Assembly (NCBI RefSeq): GCF_040802235.1
Contig: NC_133167.1
Span: 8,672,501 to 8,736,500, forward strand
Origin: Manis javanica
Lineage: Eukaryota > Chordata > Mammalia > Pholidota > Manidae
Length of the DNA stretch: 64,000 nt
Direction: 5' to 3'
The position numbers and the translations under genes are program-made. Of the stretch, positions 1-12,700 are shown piece by piece. The notes below the pieces were generated by a model. The model saw only the letters and a program-made list of their open reading frames with translations. It searched no databases and had not been told where the DNA came from. Position 1 is the stretch's first letter; each line of letters starts with the position of its first letter.

Positions 1-3000
1 TAAAATGTGGAAAGAAAATGGGAGGAGATTCATTCCCTCCTAAGGTTCAAAATTAAGCGTGTTGCTTAATTTTGGAAATTTGAATTTCCATAATTGATCT
101 TTTTGAACATGAGAGATGAGCTAATTCTTTTGTATTGAACTTTGAGAAATCAATTTTATTTTACTGACTGTTTGCTGGTCTTCTTGAATTGGTGTAGAAG
201 CCCCTTTGTTTCCTATCCCTCTACCAAAAAGAAACTTAGTGGCTTGTTTTATTCAGATTACTTTGTCATTTTGTACTTAAATGGCCTTATATGGAGCATC
301 CCCTCTTCACAGTGAACTTGGGCAGCGGCCCCACTAAGTGTGGCAGAGCTGTAAGAGCCAGCCCGCGTCTCCTGGTCCTTGCAGAGGCTCTGCCAAGTGT
401 GCATCTTTACTTTGGAATTGGAGAAGAGAATTGTTTTTCTGCAGTTCTAACACTGACAGCATAGGAACTGAGCAGGTTAATCTAGTGGAATTAGTGTTAA
501 CAAATGAGCCAATTTGTTTTAAACTGTTGTTACCTTTTTATAAACTAAGCACAAAGACTGATGTGAACATAGCATTTTGTTCCTCATTTTTTAAAGGGTT
601 CTATTGTTAAAATCTAGACATGTAAAAACTAATGTTTCCTATTAACATAGCTATATTTGACATTTTATCCATACTGTGGTCCTAGCAGTTTGGGCCTCCC
701 TGATTTGAGCATCTAACAAGTACCTTAGATGTTTTTGAATCAAACTCTGGAGCTTGAGTGTTTCAAAGTCAGTCATTAACCTTTTTAAGTGCTTCCAGTC
801 TTTATCTTATTCCATAATGTGCAAACCCTTTAATTAGGGGCAGGAAGCCTCTTCCCATTTTAAAGCAATCTGTTGTGGCAGAGGCCATAATTACTGCATT
901 GTAGGGGAAAAGTATACTTCATTTGCTATTACTCCAGTTATGCCTTACATTTATTTGCTTAGTAATCCTATCGACAGGCACTAATTTTATGCGTTACACA
1001 CCGACAGTTGGGTAGTGACTGACTGAGAGTTTGTCCTGTAGTTTTTGCTGTGGTGCGTCAGATGTTAGTCACACCTGGCACAAACTGTGCTGTGGTGTCA
1101 TGTAGACAGTTACTGATTTCGTTCTGCTTTGTAGATGAGAACATCTTTTTAACTTATACTTTGAGGAGGAAGTAGCTGTTTAATGCAGTCCCCTCCTCCC
1201 AGGCGCCCAGCCCCCAAAGAGTGAATAGGAAGTCTAGGGAGTCTGATTGGGAGACAGACCTGCGCGCCTTGGCCAAACCCAGCGGAAGCCTGTCGCGCCG
1301 CTCCTCACTGGGGATATCCACTCCCTCCCTGAGCCACAGCTCCGGTTGCCTGTATTCACAGCGATAGAGAACTTTCTTTAACCCCAGCATTTGCTAAAGA
1401 AGGTAGTATATCCTACTAGTCCCTATTAGCCACATCTGGCTGTTCTGGTAAGTTCGGGAGGTAGCACGAAGAGGAGCGGTGCAGCTGCCTGCTTGCGACC
1501 AGTCACTTCCTGTTCTGGAGCCACTGCCCTCCGGCATCCTGGGCTAAGGACCTTGAGGCAGAGGGACAATGTCCCAGCTTCTGCATCCAAGTAATATCAA
1601 CCCTGGATTGTCCACAGTTAGGATAATCACCAACAAATTGTAAGGTTGTCTTCCCTCTTAGTTACCAGGTGTTGAGGCTGTGTCCAGATTCCTGGCAGTG
1701 CGTTTGAACTCAGGAAATGGCAATGTCTACCAACAAAGCAATGTGTTTAAGAAAGGAGACTTGCTGGGGAAAGAGAACAGCGCCTTCCGAAGCTGTTCCT
1801 TCCCCAGGAGCAGAGATGACCAAGCCTTTACTTACTTGATTGATTTATCTTAGGCTTTTTTTCTTTCCACCATTTGATTTTCCCTACTGTAATGAGAATG
1901 TTATTTGGAAATGTCATACTCTGTGTTTCTGATTCTCTGAGAACTGCGTTTGTATGAGTCTTAGGCTTGATGTTACAGTAGTTGACATACACGGTAAAGG
2001 AAAGCCTAGTCATAAATCGCTGAAAATGCTTCATTACCTCGAAAGAAAAAAAATTCCAGACAAAATATACATTTATATTTATAGAAAACAGAGGATTGGC
2101 TGTTTTCCAAGAACTTAAAGTTAATTCTTATGCAAGAAAAAGTTCCTATTCTCAAGACTTGTTCTGCATAAAGGAGACATTCTTTAATAATGGAAGAGGT
2201 GGTTTTATTTTTACAGCAAGCCTACTCCTATTACCAAACCTATAACCAAATTGCTGATCTCCTGTGTAAAGCATTTTTTCTCTTATCTGAAACAGTGATT
2301 TATATGAACTGTTGGAATAATGGAACCTCAAACTACAGATGTGTATGTAAAATTGCATAAATGCACTGACTTCCTGCTCCCTGAATATATTTTTAATAAA
2401 CAGCATTATCCTACATGGTCAGTTTTATTAAATCATGCACAAGTAGAGGGCTTTTCTGAGAAACGGTATGCTACACTGAACGCATGGCTTTTGTAAAGCT
2501 TCCTGTTTTAACAGTAATCAGCCTTTTTTGGAGGCAGACCATGGAGAATGTCACAGGAGACAAACACATTCAGAGGGGTAATCCTAGTGCTTGCTTGGTC
2601 GTGGAGAGTGTTACCTGCTTCATAAGATGCTCCTGTGCACTGGGAAGTGGTGCCTTGGGAACTGGAGCCACTGACTGCACAAGACGAGAGCCTCCAGGTA
2701 GGAACTGCATGAAGCTGCTTCCTTGGCTTTCATGATGGCTGCTGTGCTCTCGACAGATGTCTCAACCAGACTATGCCCGTGCGACAGAAGAAGAAAGGAG
2801 AACTGACAGCAAACGAGAGAGCTTTTTTATTTTGAGTAGTAAATGAATTTAGGAGTTTTTGTTGCTACCTTTAAGAGGACAAGTGAACGAAATACGTACA
2901 CATCTGTACCAACGCACATGTATATGCACACACATCACTTTGGTGTAGCTGTCTGAGGATAAAACCACACTTCCCTTGATGAATCTCGTGGTAAAGTCAT

Positions 3001-6000
3001 TTTAATTCACACATAAGTGGTGCTAAAATGCAAGCCAACCGCAAGACTGGCATCTGTGTGAAGTTTGTAACCAGCGCAGAGCTCTCTGACCAGTTCTGGG
3101 GCGGCGGAGAGCTGCAGTGCTGGGTAGCAATCACATTTTTGGTTGATGTAATTCTTGAATTGGCAATGGTATGTTAATGGTTATATAATAAGTTTCATGT
3201 CTTAGTGGCAGTTGGTGGGCCAGTGTTCCAACAGGAAGTACACGGTGTCCCTTCACACCTGCTTGGGATCAGTGTGTATGGGAGGAGTGGTGGCATTTCA
3301 TGAAACTTGACCAATCGTGCATGCTTACAGAGGCTTAAACCCTTCCTCTCAGCCAGGTTAGAGACCTCTGGGTTACCTGGTCTGTGTTCCTGCCCCTCCC
3401 ACTTTACACACAAGAGGGGCCATTCAGATACCTGAGATGATGCGGCCCTGTGCAAGGAACTGCAGGGTGAGCAGGCCCGGACTCCAGATGCTTGTTTCGC
3501 CCCCAAGAATGTGCCTTGGGACTTAAGGAAACCCTGATTGACAACTGAGGTGTTTGTACCTAACCCGTTGTGGCTTCAAAGTCCAAGCACAATGGATGAT
3601 TACACTCTCCTTGGGAATTCAGGTCTCAGATTTTAATGTCCTCTGTGTAAGGTATGTCGATACACTCATAAGAGACCCTGTCTTAAGAATTTACCCTAAG
3701 AAAATTGTGCTAAGAAATATGAGATCAGAAAACATTGTCGAGATTGCTAAGGGGACAGGTGCTTACACTGTTTAATGTTACATGAATAGTTGCCATGAAG
3801 GAGTGGTTGCTTGAAGTGATTGTCTACAAATAGCAGTGATGCAGGGAAAGCCCAATGTGCTCCATTTGCTGTTCACTTCTTAATGAGGGAAGCAGACCTC
3901 TGTTAAGCCTGCCCATACAGTCAGTCCTCTTTATTCCCAAAGTGTGACTTGACTGAGTGGAACAAAACGCCACTCCTAGAATCAAGGCATAGGCCCCGGA
4001 ATAATGACAACTTGCTCAGGGATGTGGAAAGGGCTTTGTGGAATTACAGGTGGTGGAGCAGAAAGCACCTGACCGCCTGACAGCCCTGACCCCTCTCCCT
4101 AGCTAGTGTCATGCCATGACCCCCAACCTCAACGGTCCTCATTCTCCACATTTGTCAAGTCAGTTCAGTCATCTTAACAGTCATGTTTTAATAATATTCC
4201 TGCAATCTTGGGTATGATTCTTTGAGATGTCTTCCAGTATTTCTCAAGGACGACATCATAGGCATTTTGCTTGACACAATTCATGGTCAGGGACATCACA
4301 AAGCCTTCAGTTTCTCCAGCTCTGGGCTCAGAATGTCAGCAGCACTCTAGTCATTGTGAAAAGTCAGAATGTCCTCTAATACTTTCGTATCCCAAATCTC
4401 AGGGTGCTATCCCCCTGATTGAGAAACAGTGACTGCGTTGCAGCTTTTGGAAGGCATTCTGATTTTGTATTCAGCCAATAATTGTACTTAATAACAAATC
4501 AAAACTTTGCAGAACTTAGGAGCAGGCACAAGATAGGGATAAGAAGAGAAATGTAAAAATTACATGGTCAGAAAAGGCCACAGTTCTGTCCTCCACTCTG
4601 CACACCACACATCTCTCCGTCCTTCCAAGCATCTGGGGAACATCGTCTTACTTACTGCTCTGACATCCCACTGAAGTGAGAACTTCCACTTTTGGAGTGA
4701 GGATTTCATCTTTTCGTTTAAAATATAACAAAAGAGCTTTCAATTCAGAAAATGTCATTATAATCATCCCTTTTTCCAATTTAGAAACATCCTTAACCAA
4801 ATAAATTGAAAAAATTAAGTAGTTCTAACTGATGTTAGAGGATGTTAAGTGTTTACAACTTTCTAGGACTATTTAATCAAAAATAAGTTGGTCGTCTTAG
4901 CCTTATGAGCTACTAGAGTAGGCAAAATAAGCTTTGTTTCCTTCATGGACAATTTAGTGTTTAATAGATTGATTTTCTCCTATTGTCTGGATATATAACA
5001 TTGCAGAAAGATGGAGGGAATATGGAATCCATTTCTTCCCAAAGCATTAAATGGTATTTTGACAAACAAAAGTAAAAAGTTGGGATAGTTGTGGTTCTCT
5101 CCAACATACCATTTTTCTAGCCCATTTCACAACACCCCTGGGTATGGTGGGGTTGAGATGGGAAACATCAATTTGACATTCATTACAAAGTGAATGAATT
5201 AAGAAAAAATACAGGTTTTTTTTTTTTATCTCCAATGTTTTCCATTGGAGATTTTCATTAGGATCATCTCATTGTCAATTCTACAAACATTTCAGGGTTC
5301 AGTCTTCCCCTTACCATCTGCAGGAGATGCCAAACTTCAGTCTTACCTCTGCTGCCTAGGACAGCATTCGGTGGCCCCTGAAGGAGAGAAGAGGGGTTCT
5401 GCCCGTGAGGTTATGTAGTCTGTGCTCTTTCACTTCAAGGACTTTCAGGTCCAGTTAAAAAGCAAAATGGGACCAAAACAATCATGTGTACAGCTAAGTA
5501 CCGAACGATGGGGATTTGTAAAAATCCAAAGGAGAGTTCGGGTCATCAGCAGAATCACACTGCCCCAGACCTACCTCCTCACATCACCCTCACCACCAAG
5601 AGCAGTGACAACAGGTCTATGACCATAGGCAATGCTTAATGCTCTGCCAAAACGTGCTCTTGACACAGTCCAGTTGTATTTGTTTTGGTAATAGTTCACT
5701 TGGGGTAGTATAGACAATAAAATCAGAGGTTGTTCAGGGAGAAAACAGATTCATGGCCCAAGTATGACGAGCTAGGAATTATTAGGACTATTTGCATTGG
5801 TCAAAATGAAGCATCATTATAACAGAACTAATGAATGAGAAAAAAAACCCTTAATGTTTCTATCATTACAATAGATGTGCCGCAGGGGAAGAAAAAGTCC
5901 ACTCTGAAACCTTTTTTTAAAAAAAATCAGTTTGAAGATGACAAGTAGAAAATCATGACATATTTCTTAGTACAGGCAGCCCGAGAGAGAGCCGACTCAC

Positions 6001-6229
6001 CCAAGTGACTTTCTACGATGGCCAATACATTTACAAGGGCTGGTTCTAAATTCAATTATGTTGTTTTTTTGATGACCAGATCTCTTTAAACTTAAAGCTG
6101 CTGTTTGTTTAAATTCAGAGTTTTGCAAATACTGGTAAAGTACTGTAAAAAGTCCATATTCAACCCATTCCCACCATTTATAAAACTTGTTATGAAGATT
6201 TCTAATTAACTGCCCATGGTATTTTAGAT
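1..6229. other. Upstream noncoding DNA, no gene recognised
   Basis: AT-rich, mostly repeat-poor sequence. The ORFs here are short, lack recognisable domains and overlap one another. About 540-1,130 has dense homeodomain-like TAATTA and AATTAG words and low repeat content, and could be conserved regulatory DNA. 1,260-1,330 is locally CpG-richer, with two GCGC clusters. An AATAAA lies at about 2,395, but I cannot attach it to a transcript. In human the gene upstream of DNER is TRIP12, on the same strand; I could not identify its 3' end here. Confidence 0.6.
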
Positions 6230-6400
6230 AGATGGCTGGGCTCTGAGTTTTGAGAGCTGGGTTCTTTTTTGGATTTGGCCTTGGATAAGTTATGTAACTT
6301 TCATTGATTATTTTCTTACCTGTAAAATTACGCGAGCACATAAGATTAACTCCAGATTCCCTTTCTGCTCTAAAATTCTAAGCTGCTAACACCCATCACA
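6230..6400 (-). repeat. MIR SINE fragment
   Basis: The plus strand shows the reverse-complement MIR core: TTGGATAAGTTATGTAACTT, then TTCTTACCTGTAAAAT. It is diverged and truncated. Confidence 0.55.
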
Positions 6401-6775
6401 GTTCTTAGACTGTCCTTTTCAGATCAGCTCAATTAATTTAAAAGTGTGCATAGGTGTTCTTCTAATCAAGTTGAACAAAATAATGTAACTATTTCCTACA
6501 TAGTTCTAATTTGCCAGAAGAAAAGTATAGGTCTTTTTTTAGGAATATACTGAGTTGCTTTTGGTCACTTGCTAACCCCAGGTATTAAAATGGCTCAGGA
6601 AATAATATTTTGATTCTATGCCTTGGTCTCCTAAATCATCTGTGTTTAGTTCTAGTGGGTTTTCTGTGGGTTTATTCAGTTACCATGTGTCAACTTAGGG
6701 AGTGGAATTATGTAGGACTGGGACATCAATAATTATTGCCATTGAACAGATTCTTCTTACCCCCAAAATTAGAGG

Positions 6776-6990
6776 TGTGCAGATTCTCAGAGCTGGGAGG
6801 GTCATTCAAAAGGCAAATCACCCTCTATTTTAAAAAGTGATTGACTTGATGTACCTCACCCAAGTTCACACACTTGTTATGCTAACGGTGGAGTGAGATT
6901 TATAACATAAATTCTGATGCTGGAGAGAGACTTCAAGTATCATATCTCAATCTTCTTCATTCCTAGTTGAGGAAATTATAGCTCACTGAA
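6776..6990 (+). repeat. MIR-like fragment
   Basis: Contains the MIR-type stretch ending CTCACCCAAGTTCACACACT, followed by a second degraded piece at about 6,930-6,990. It is old and diverged. Confidence 0.4.
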
Positions 6991-7389
6991 ATTGTGGGAG
7001 GGGAGAAAGGCAAGGCACTGGGGACTAAAAGTCTCATCCCAAAGGAAGGGGCGTAAGGATTCCCCCAGTGCCCAAAGGGACAGGATATGATGCAGAGGGA
7101 TTTGAGCCACATTTGCTCTCACCTCTCCCTCCGTCCCTGCATTCTGGTTGCCTTTTCTTCCTCAGACACTCAACACTGGCCAGAGCTTTCTCTGTGCACT
7201 GAGTCTCATGTAGGAAGGCCATGGAGAAACTAGAGAGAATTACTGGATTCTGTGTCAAACATCTCTCATGAATAGCAGTCTCATAATTACAGTTTCTCAT
7301 TGCATCCCCCTCCCTCCAGCAAAACAAATCAAAACAAAATACCAGACTTTTGGGCAGGGGAAATGTGTATGAAACTGATGCTGGGGTTC

Positions 7390-8220
7390 TTGTTTGCGGA
7401 GTCAAAGAATGAACTTTGCAAACACTCAAGGTAGGAGAGCAAGGCAGAGGCTTTTATTTAGAGAGAGCAAGAGGACAGAGACCCTGGCTCATGCCAGGGG
7501 GGGACAGGAGAGCCCGGGTGGTGCGTTGTCTAGGGGATTTATAGGTGGTTGAGAGACAAAGGGCTAGGGATGTACACCTGCTAAGTGGTCCCAAATGTTT
7601 ATCTTTGAAGAAACACTAAGTTTCTTACTAATCTTCTGGGTTATTTACAAGAAATTTACTGCTCTGATTTCCTCCCAGGATAGTAGCTTTCTGGTCTGGG
7701 TGCTTATCACTCAAGGCTGCCTGCTTTGCTCCCAAGGTGGGCTGAGTTACTGTCTGTTAAGAAATTTACACTTTTTTAACTAATTGGGTTTTATTCTGTT
7801 TTCAAGATGGAATCCTTCCTATTTTTACTACATTGTTTTGGGCTTGCTTGCTATATTGCCTAGGTTGCAAATCATTTGTTTAGAGCTGGAGGAAGAAAAG
7901 CAGCCCCTGGGTAAAGTCAGAAAAAAGCAAGCAGGGGCCCCCCAGCAAGCCAAAGCAAATGCCACAGTGGATTATCTTGCTTTGTTTTTCCGGAGGCCTT
8001 CACCCTACTCTGCCCAAGCCCACGGTCCCTGTCTCAAACAAACGCTGTACTATTGGGAGGGGATTATCTGGGGATGCAAATACCAGGAGGTAGGGATCCC
8101 CAGAGCCCACCCTGGGGCCTGGCTACCACAGAGATCTGAGCCAGAGATGAAGCATTAATTTTAGATTCCAGTATACCTCCATGGTGGCAGGGGAGATTAG
8201 AAAAGTGATCAAGGTCTCAG
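7390..8220 (-). mobile_element. Probable solo LTR of an endogenous retrovirus, minus strand
   Basis: Read on the minus strand this has LTR order: a long U3, a TATAAA box (complement at 7,538-7,543), then about 80 bases later an AATAAA signal (complement at 7,453-7,458), then a short U5. The left border probably falls at TGTTTGCGG near 7,392; the right border is uncertain. I see no gag, pol or env sequence beside it, so it looks like a solo LTR. The open frames inside are not retroviral genes. Confidence 0.55.
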
Positions 8221-8289
8221 CCTGGTTTTTCTCCTCCTTGGACAAAATTGTTTTAGCCTCAGTTCTATTTGTAAAGAAAGAAAATGATT

Positions 8290-9310
8290 CTTAAAAGTTT
8301 TTTATTTGTTTTGCTACAAAAAGGGTTTGCTATAGAAAATATAGAAAAGCAAAAAAAAAAAAGAAATATTAAATGCCAGAAATGCAGCACCCAGAGATAA
8401 CCTTTAATTTAAGAAGAAAAAATGAAACGGAATGTACGAGAATAGAAGAGACCAGAGTTTATCACAGGTAATATGGGTATTATTCTGTGAAACTTTGATT
8501 TCAATTACAGATGCGTATATGTGTGTAATTAGTTACAGTGTCAAAATATTTTTCAAAACTATTGAGTCCGTCTTTGATTCTATTTTGTGTACACACTTTA
8601 AAAAATAAAAATATGGACATATGGTTCATACTGCTTTGCAGATTTCTGAAACAGATTAACTGTAGTATCATGTAAGAGGGCAGGCAGGCATTGGCATGCA
8701 GACAAACACAGACTTGAATCCAGATGTTACCTTACTGGCTATGTAGCCTTGGGCCAACCACTTATGCCTTGAACATTAGAATTATGTTTCCAACTTAGAC
8801 TGTGGCAAATGGAAATGGAGAGAGGGAGATTCTGAAGTAGACCTGTAATCTAGCCTGGAACAATTGAATGCACCAGAATTGCACTCACAGGCCTGACTCA
8901 GGCCTACCCATGGAAGGGTGGTTGCTTGAAGTACTGGAAGTACCTTGTTAATTTGTTAATTTTCTTTCCTGCAAAGAAATATGTGAAAATAATAATAACT
9001 ATCACAAGATTTTTTAAGTGTAAAATGAGAGAATGCATGTAAGGTGCAGAACTTACTATTTAACACCACCAGTTCATGGCATGAAATAGTCTCCTGTAAG
9101 TATTTTAATGTTGTATTTTATGACTGTATTCTGGTTTGTTTAACACATTGCCTATTGTTGGTCATTTAGTTGGTTCTAGCTTTCAAAATTGTAATATTAT
9201 AAGCCCACCAATTAATTACCTTGTTACTAATACTGCACATTTCCTAAAAAGGAGTCATTGAATTAATGGATATGGTGAACATTTGGTTTTGGTTGCTTTG
9301 GGATAGTTTT
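8290..9310 (-). repeat. Degraded L1/L2-type pieces and one MIR
   Basis: 8,290-8,640 and about 9,090-9,310 resemble antisense 3' regions of old LINEs, for example CCTATTGTTGGTCATTTAG. Between them, about 8,670-8,790 is an antisense MIR piece (ACTTGAATCCAGATG, then GTAGCCTTGGGCCAACCACTT). All are strongly diverged. 9,311-9,835 holds nothing I recognise. Confidence 0.4.
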
Positions 9311-9835
9311 GTTTTTATCTGTTGTATCAACCCAACTTTCCTTCAAGACCAACCTACCCTATCTTCTCGTCCATGTGATTTGGAAGTGGTTTAGCCTAGC
9401 CGCACACCAAATGTGAGCATCTGATCCCAGCCAGGCAAAATCAGAATATTGCATTTCCTGGATCCATATGATTAGTTGTGGAGTGTGATTATGACTGAGG
9501 ACAGACCAGAGTCAAGGGACCCAATACCTTTACTTTTATTAGAACTTCTAGAAAAGAGAAACTCTCTTCCCATTGGACTTGTGGCCAATAGGATACAAAC
9601 CTGGAGATGCCACACGAGAAGTGATGAGAATAAAACTGGTTAAGATGAAAGTAGACTGACAAATGGAAAGAGCAAATCCTGAGGAAATGATCTACCTGGC
9701 TCCCGCTCTGCCTGCAGTCTATAGGACTTCCATTTGGGAGGCCCATAATTTCTATTTCTTGCTGTACTAAACTGGTTTGGGTTGGGTTTTGGTTACTTGC
9801 AACCTGAAGAGTTCTGACAGATGGAAGGGTGAGAC

Positions 9836-11000
9836 TGTTCTGTGCAGCAAAGGAAACCATCAATAACACAAAAAGGCAGCCTATGGTATGGGAGAATATA
9901 TTTGTAAATGATGTATCTGATAAAGGGTTAACATCCAAAATATATAAAGAATTCATATGCCTCAGCATCAAGAAAACAAATAACCTAATTTAAAAATGGG
10001 CAGAAGACCTGAATAGACATTTTTCCAAACAAGACATACAGATGGCCAACGGGCACATGAAAAGATGCTCAGCATTGTTAACAGGCTCATGAAAAGATGT
10101 TCAATACTGCTAATCATCAGAGAAATGCAAATCAAAACCACACACCTCACACCAGTCAGAGTGGCCACTATCCAGGAGATAAGAAATATCAAGTGTCGGT
10201 GAGGATGTGGAGAAATGGGAACCCTCCTACACTGTTGGTGGGAATGTAAACTCATACAGTCAACTATGGAAAGCAGTATAGAGGTTCCTCGAAAAACTAA
10301 AAATAGATACAACATATGACCCAGTAACTCCAGTTCTGGGGATTTACCCAAATAAAACAAAATCCGTTATTCAAAAAGATATATGCATCCCTGTGTTTAT
10401 TGCCGCACTGTTTACAATAGCCAAGATAAGGAAGCAACCTAAGTGTCCATCAGTAGATGAAATGGGTGAAGGAGATGTAATACATATATGTAATGGACTA
10501 TTATTCAGCCATAAAAAAGAAGAAATTCTGAAATTTGCAACATGAACAGACCCAGAGTGTATTATGCTAAGTGAAATAAGCCAGGCAGAGAAGAACAAAT
10601 ACCATATGATTTTGCTTATATGTGGAATCTAAAAGCAAAACAAAATGAATAAAACAGCAATAGACTCATAGACAGTGAGAAGTGACGTGGTTACCATGAG
10701 GGAGGGGCTGGGGCAAGTGAGTGAAATAGGTAAAAGGGATAAAATGATTCAAAATCTCAATCAGAATATAAATTAGTCACAGTGATGAAAGCACAGCATA
10801 GAGAATATAGTCACTGGTTCTGTATTCTGTGTTGACAGTAACTACACTAGTTGGGGTGAGCATTTAATAACATAAATAATTGTGGAATCACTTTGTTGTA
10901 TGTTTGAAACCAATATAATATTAAACATCAACCATGCTTCAATTTAAAAAATCAAATACAAAATAAATAAATAATAAAGTAAACTGAAAAAAAATAAAAA
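9836..11000 (+). mobile_element. 5'-truncated L1: ORF2 C-terminus and 3' end
   Basis: Starts inside the ORF2 3' part (GCAAAGGAAACCATCAATAA) and runs through the typical GGGCAGAAGACCTGAATAGA and ACTGTTGGTGGGAATGTAAA blocks. It then passes through a 3'UTR to an A-rich tail at about 10,940-11,000. Several stops and frameshifts break the reading frame, and 10,046-10,110 holds a local duplication of the CATGAAAAGATG phrase. It is an inactive copy. The minus-strand ORFs over it are shadows. Confidence 0.85.
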
Positions 11001-11689
11001 GCATGATTGTAAGGTTTTTGGTACGGTTTGCCTTTCAAATAAGATTGTGCTGATGGATATCCTCCAAGCAGAGCACAGAAGTGCCTTTTTTCCTGCACCT
11101 TCCTCACCACTGTCTATCATTAAAAAATAGAAAACAAACCTCCCCCATTTGTGTCTTTGGTTGTCATTCCAGAAGGCAGAGTGTCTTTTCAACTATTTAT
11201 AGGCCATTTATATTTTTTATTTTGCTAGAGCCACTTATTACCGTTCTCCCATTTTTTATTCATCAAGAAAGAAAATTCTAAATGAAAATTTCTCTCTGAC
11301 TCTATTGCAGAGGCACTAAAGACATCATGTGATGTTTCCATTGCAATTCTTGGATTAAATTCTAGGAATGAAATTAAAAGGACTAGCATCCATTTAATTT
11401 TATGACTGTCCTGTAGTGATATTGGGAGCAAAGTGATTTATATTAAAAAAAAAAGTCTCAAAAAAATCTATGAATTTGCTCTCCAGGAAAATAGGCAAAA
11501 TAATAGAGAAATTATTTAATTAAATAAAGCAAAGTACTGCCCTATTGATTACCTGGGAAAATAAAATCCAAGTCTTCCCAAACTTACAAAAAATTACAGT
11601 CTCTAACAGAAGACAGATGAACGCTTAGGTTGGACTATGCATGTCACTTTCATAGAGACAAAAGGAACAGACTTCAGAAAGCCGAAGAG

Positions 11690-11880
11690 AGAGGTTTGAA
11701 TGGCTGGTCCATCCCACTTCTTTCTAAATATGGGCTTACAGCATATTAGTTAACCTTTCAGAGCCTCAGTTTTCTCCCCTATATAATGGGACAATAATAG
11801 TGCCCATTTCTTATGGATTAAATGAGATAACATTTGTGAAGCACATGGCCTGTTACAGGTACTTGGCAAATACAGTTTTT
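11690..11880 (-). repeat. MIR SINE, antisense
   Basis: Shows GAGCCTCAGTTTTCTCCCC, ATAATGGGACAATAATAGTG and GATTAAATGAGATAACAT in the order expected for a reversed MIR. 11,001-11,689 before it holds nothing I can name. Confidence 0.8.
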
Positions 11881-12289
11881 CTTCTTTTCAAATTTTACTT
11901 GCATAAACTCTCTCTGCATCTTGAGCTTTCACGCTAATAACTGTTTTCATCTGAGGTCATGGGTCGCTGGTGATGTGTACACCCACGTTTATGAGTGAGA
12001 GAAATACCATGACAAATATAATTATATCCTCTTGCATTTTAACAATGGGAAGATTTCCTGACGAAGGGTTTTCTTTCCCAGGCAGTTGACAGTATTTCTC
12101 AATGAAGATGGAGACTTAACTGGCAAGGAAAGGATGTATTTCACTTACTGAGGGCAACTTCTACTCAGAACTACAAATCTATGATGTTGCTGGGTTGGCT
12201 GCCCAAGTTTCAGTTCTCTTTAATTTTACAGACATTAAATCACCTAAGAAAAAAGCTTCACATCTTGCTGTCGGCAGTGACCATTGTGG

Positions 12290-12700
12290 ATAGTTAAAAT
12301 TATCTGAGCACTTACCACATACCTAGTTCTGTCCTCAATTCAGTAGCTGCCTGGGAGTTAAAACCCAGGGCTTACTCTAGAGGGGAGGTCTTGACACGCA
12401 AAACCACCATGCCCCCCCCCCCCCCCCCCCGTCCCAGGCAGTGACGAAGTCAGAGGACACAGAAGGCCCCTTGCTGCTTGCTCTGCAATACACCTAACTT
12501 GCATAGTGGCATTTAGTTCTAACACATACCTGCGAAGCAGACGTTTTCATTTCTATTTGATAAAAAAGAAGGCTGAGGTGTGAAGACTTAAGTGATTTGC
12601 CCTTGTGCCTGAGCTAGTCAGTGGCTTCAGACATTCTGAAGTGCATAGGCAGCTGTGTTGATCCAGTACTTTCTCTGTGCAGGTCTGCACACGTGTGCAT
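12290..12700 (+). repeat. MIR SINE split by other sequence
   Basis: The 5' MIR piece (TATCTGAGCACTTACCACAT) is at about 12,300. The 3' piece (GTGATTTGCCCTTGTGCCTG, then TCAGTGGCTTCAGACATTC) is at about 12,590-12,640. About 120 bases including a poly(C) run separate them. Confidence 0.5.
12412..12430 (+). repeat. Poly(C) run of 19
   Basis: Nineteen consecutive C bases. Runs this long are rare in mammalian DNA, can form i-motif or (opposite strand) G-quadruplex structures, and are prone to length error in sequencing. Confidence 0.95.

Noticed and set aside
7784..8158. 124-codon ORF as a possible retroviral or host gene
   Set aside because: It lies antisense within the U3-like part of a probable LTR and has no gag, pol or env features.
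9489..10598. Three consecutive minus-strand ORFs that look like an operon-like cluster
   Set aside because: Most of the stretch lies over a plus-strand L1 ORF2/3'UTR fragment; they are antisense shadows.
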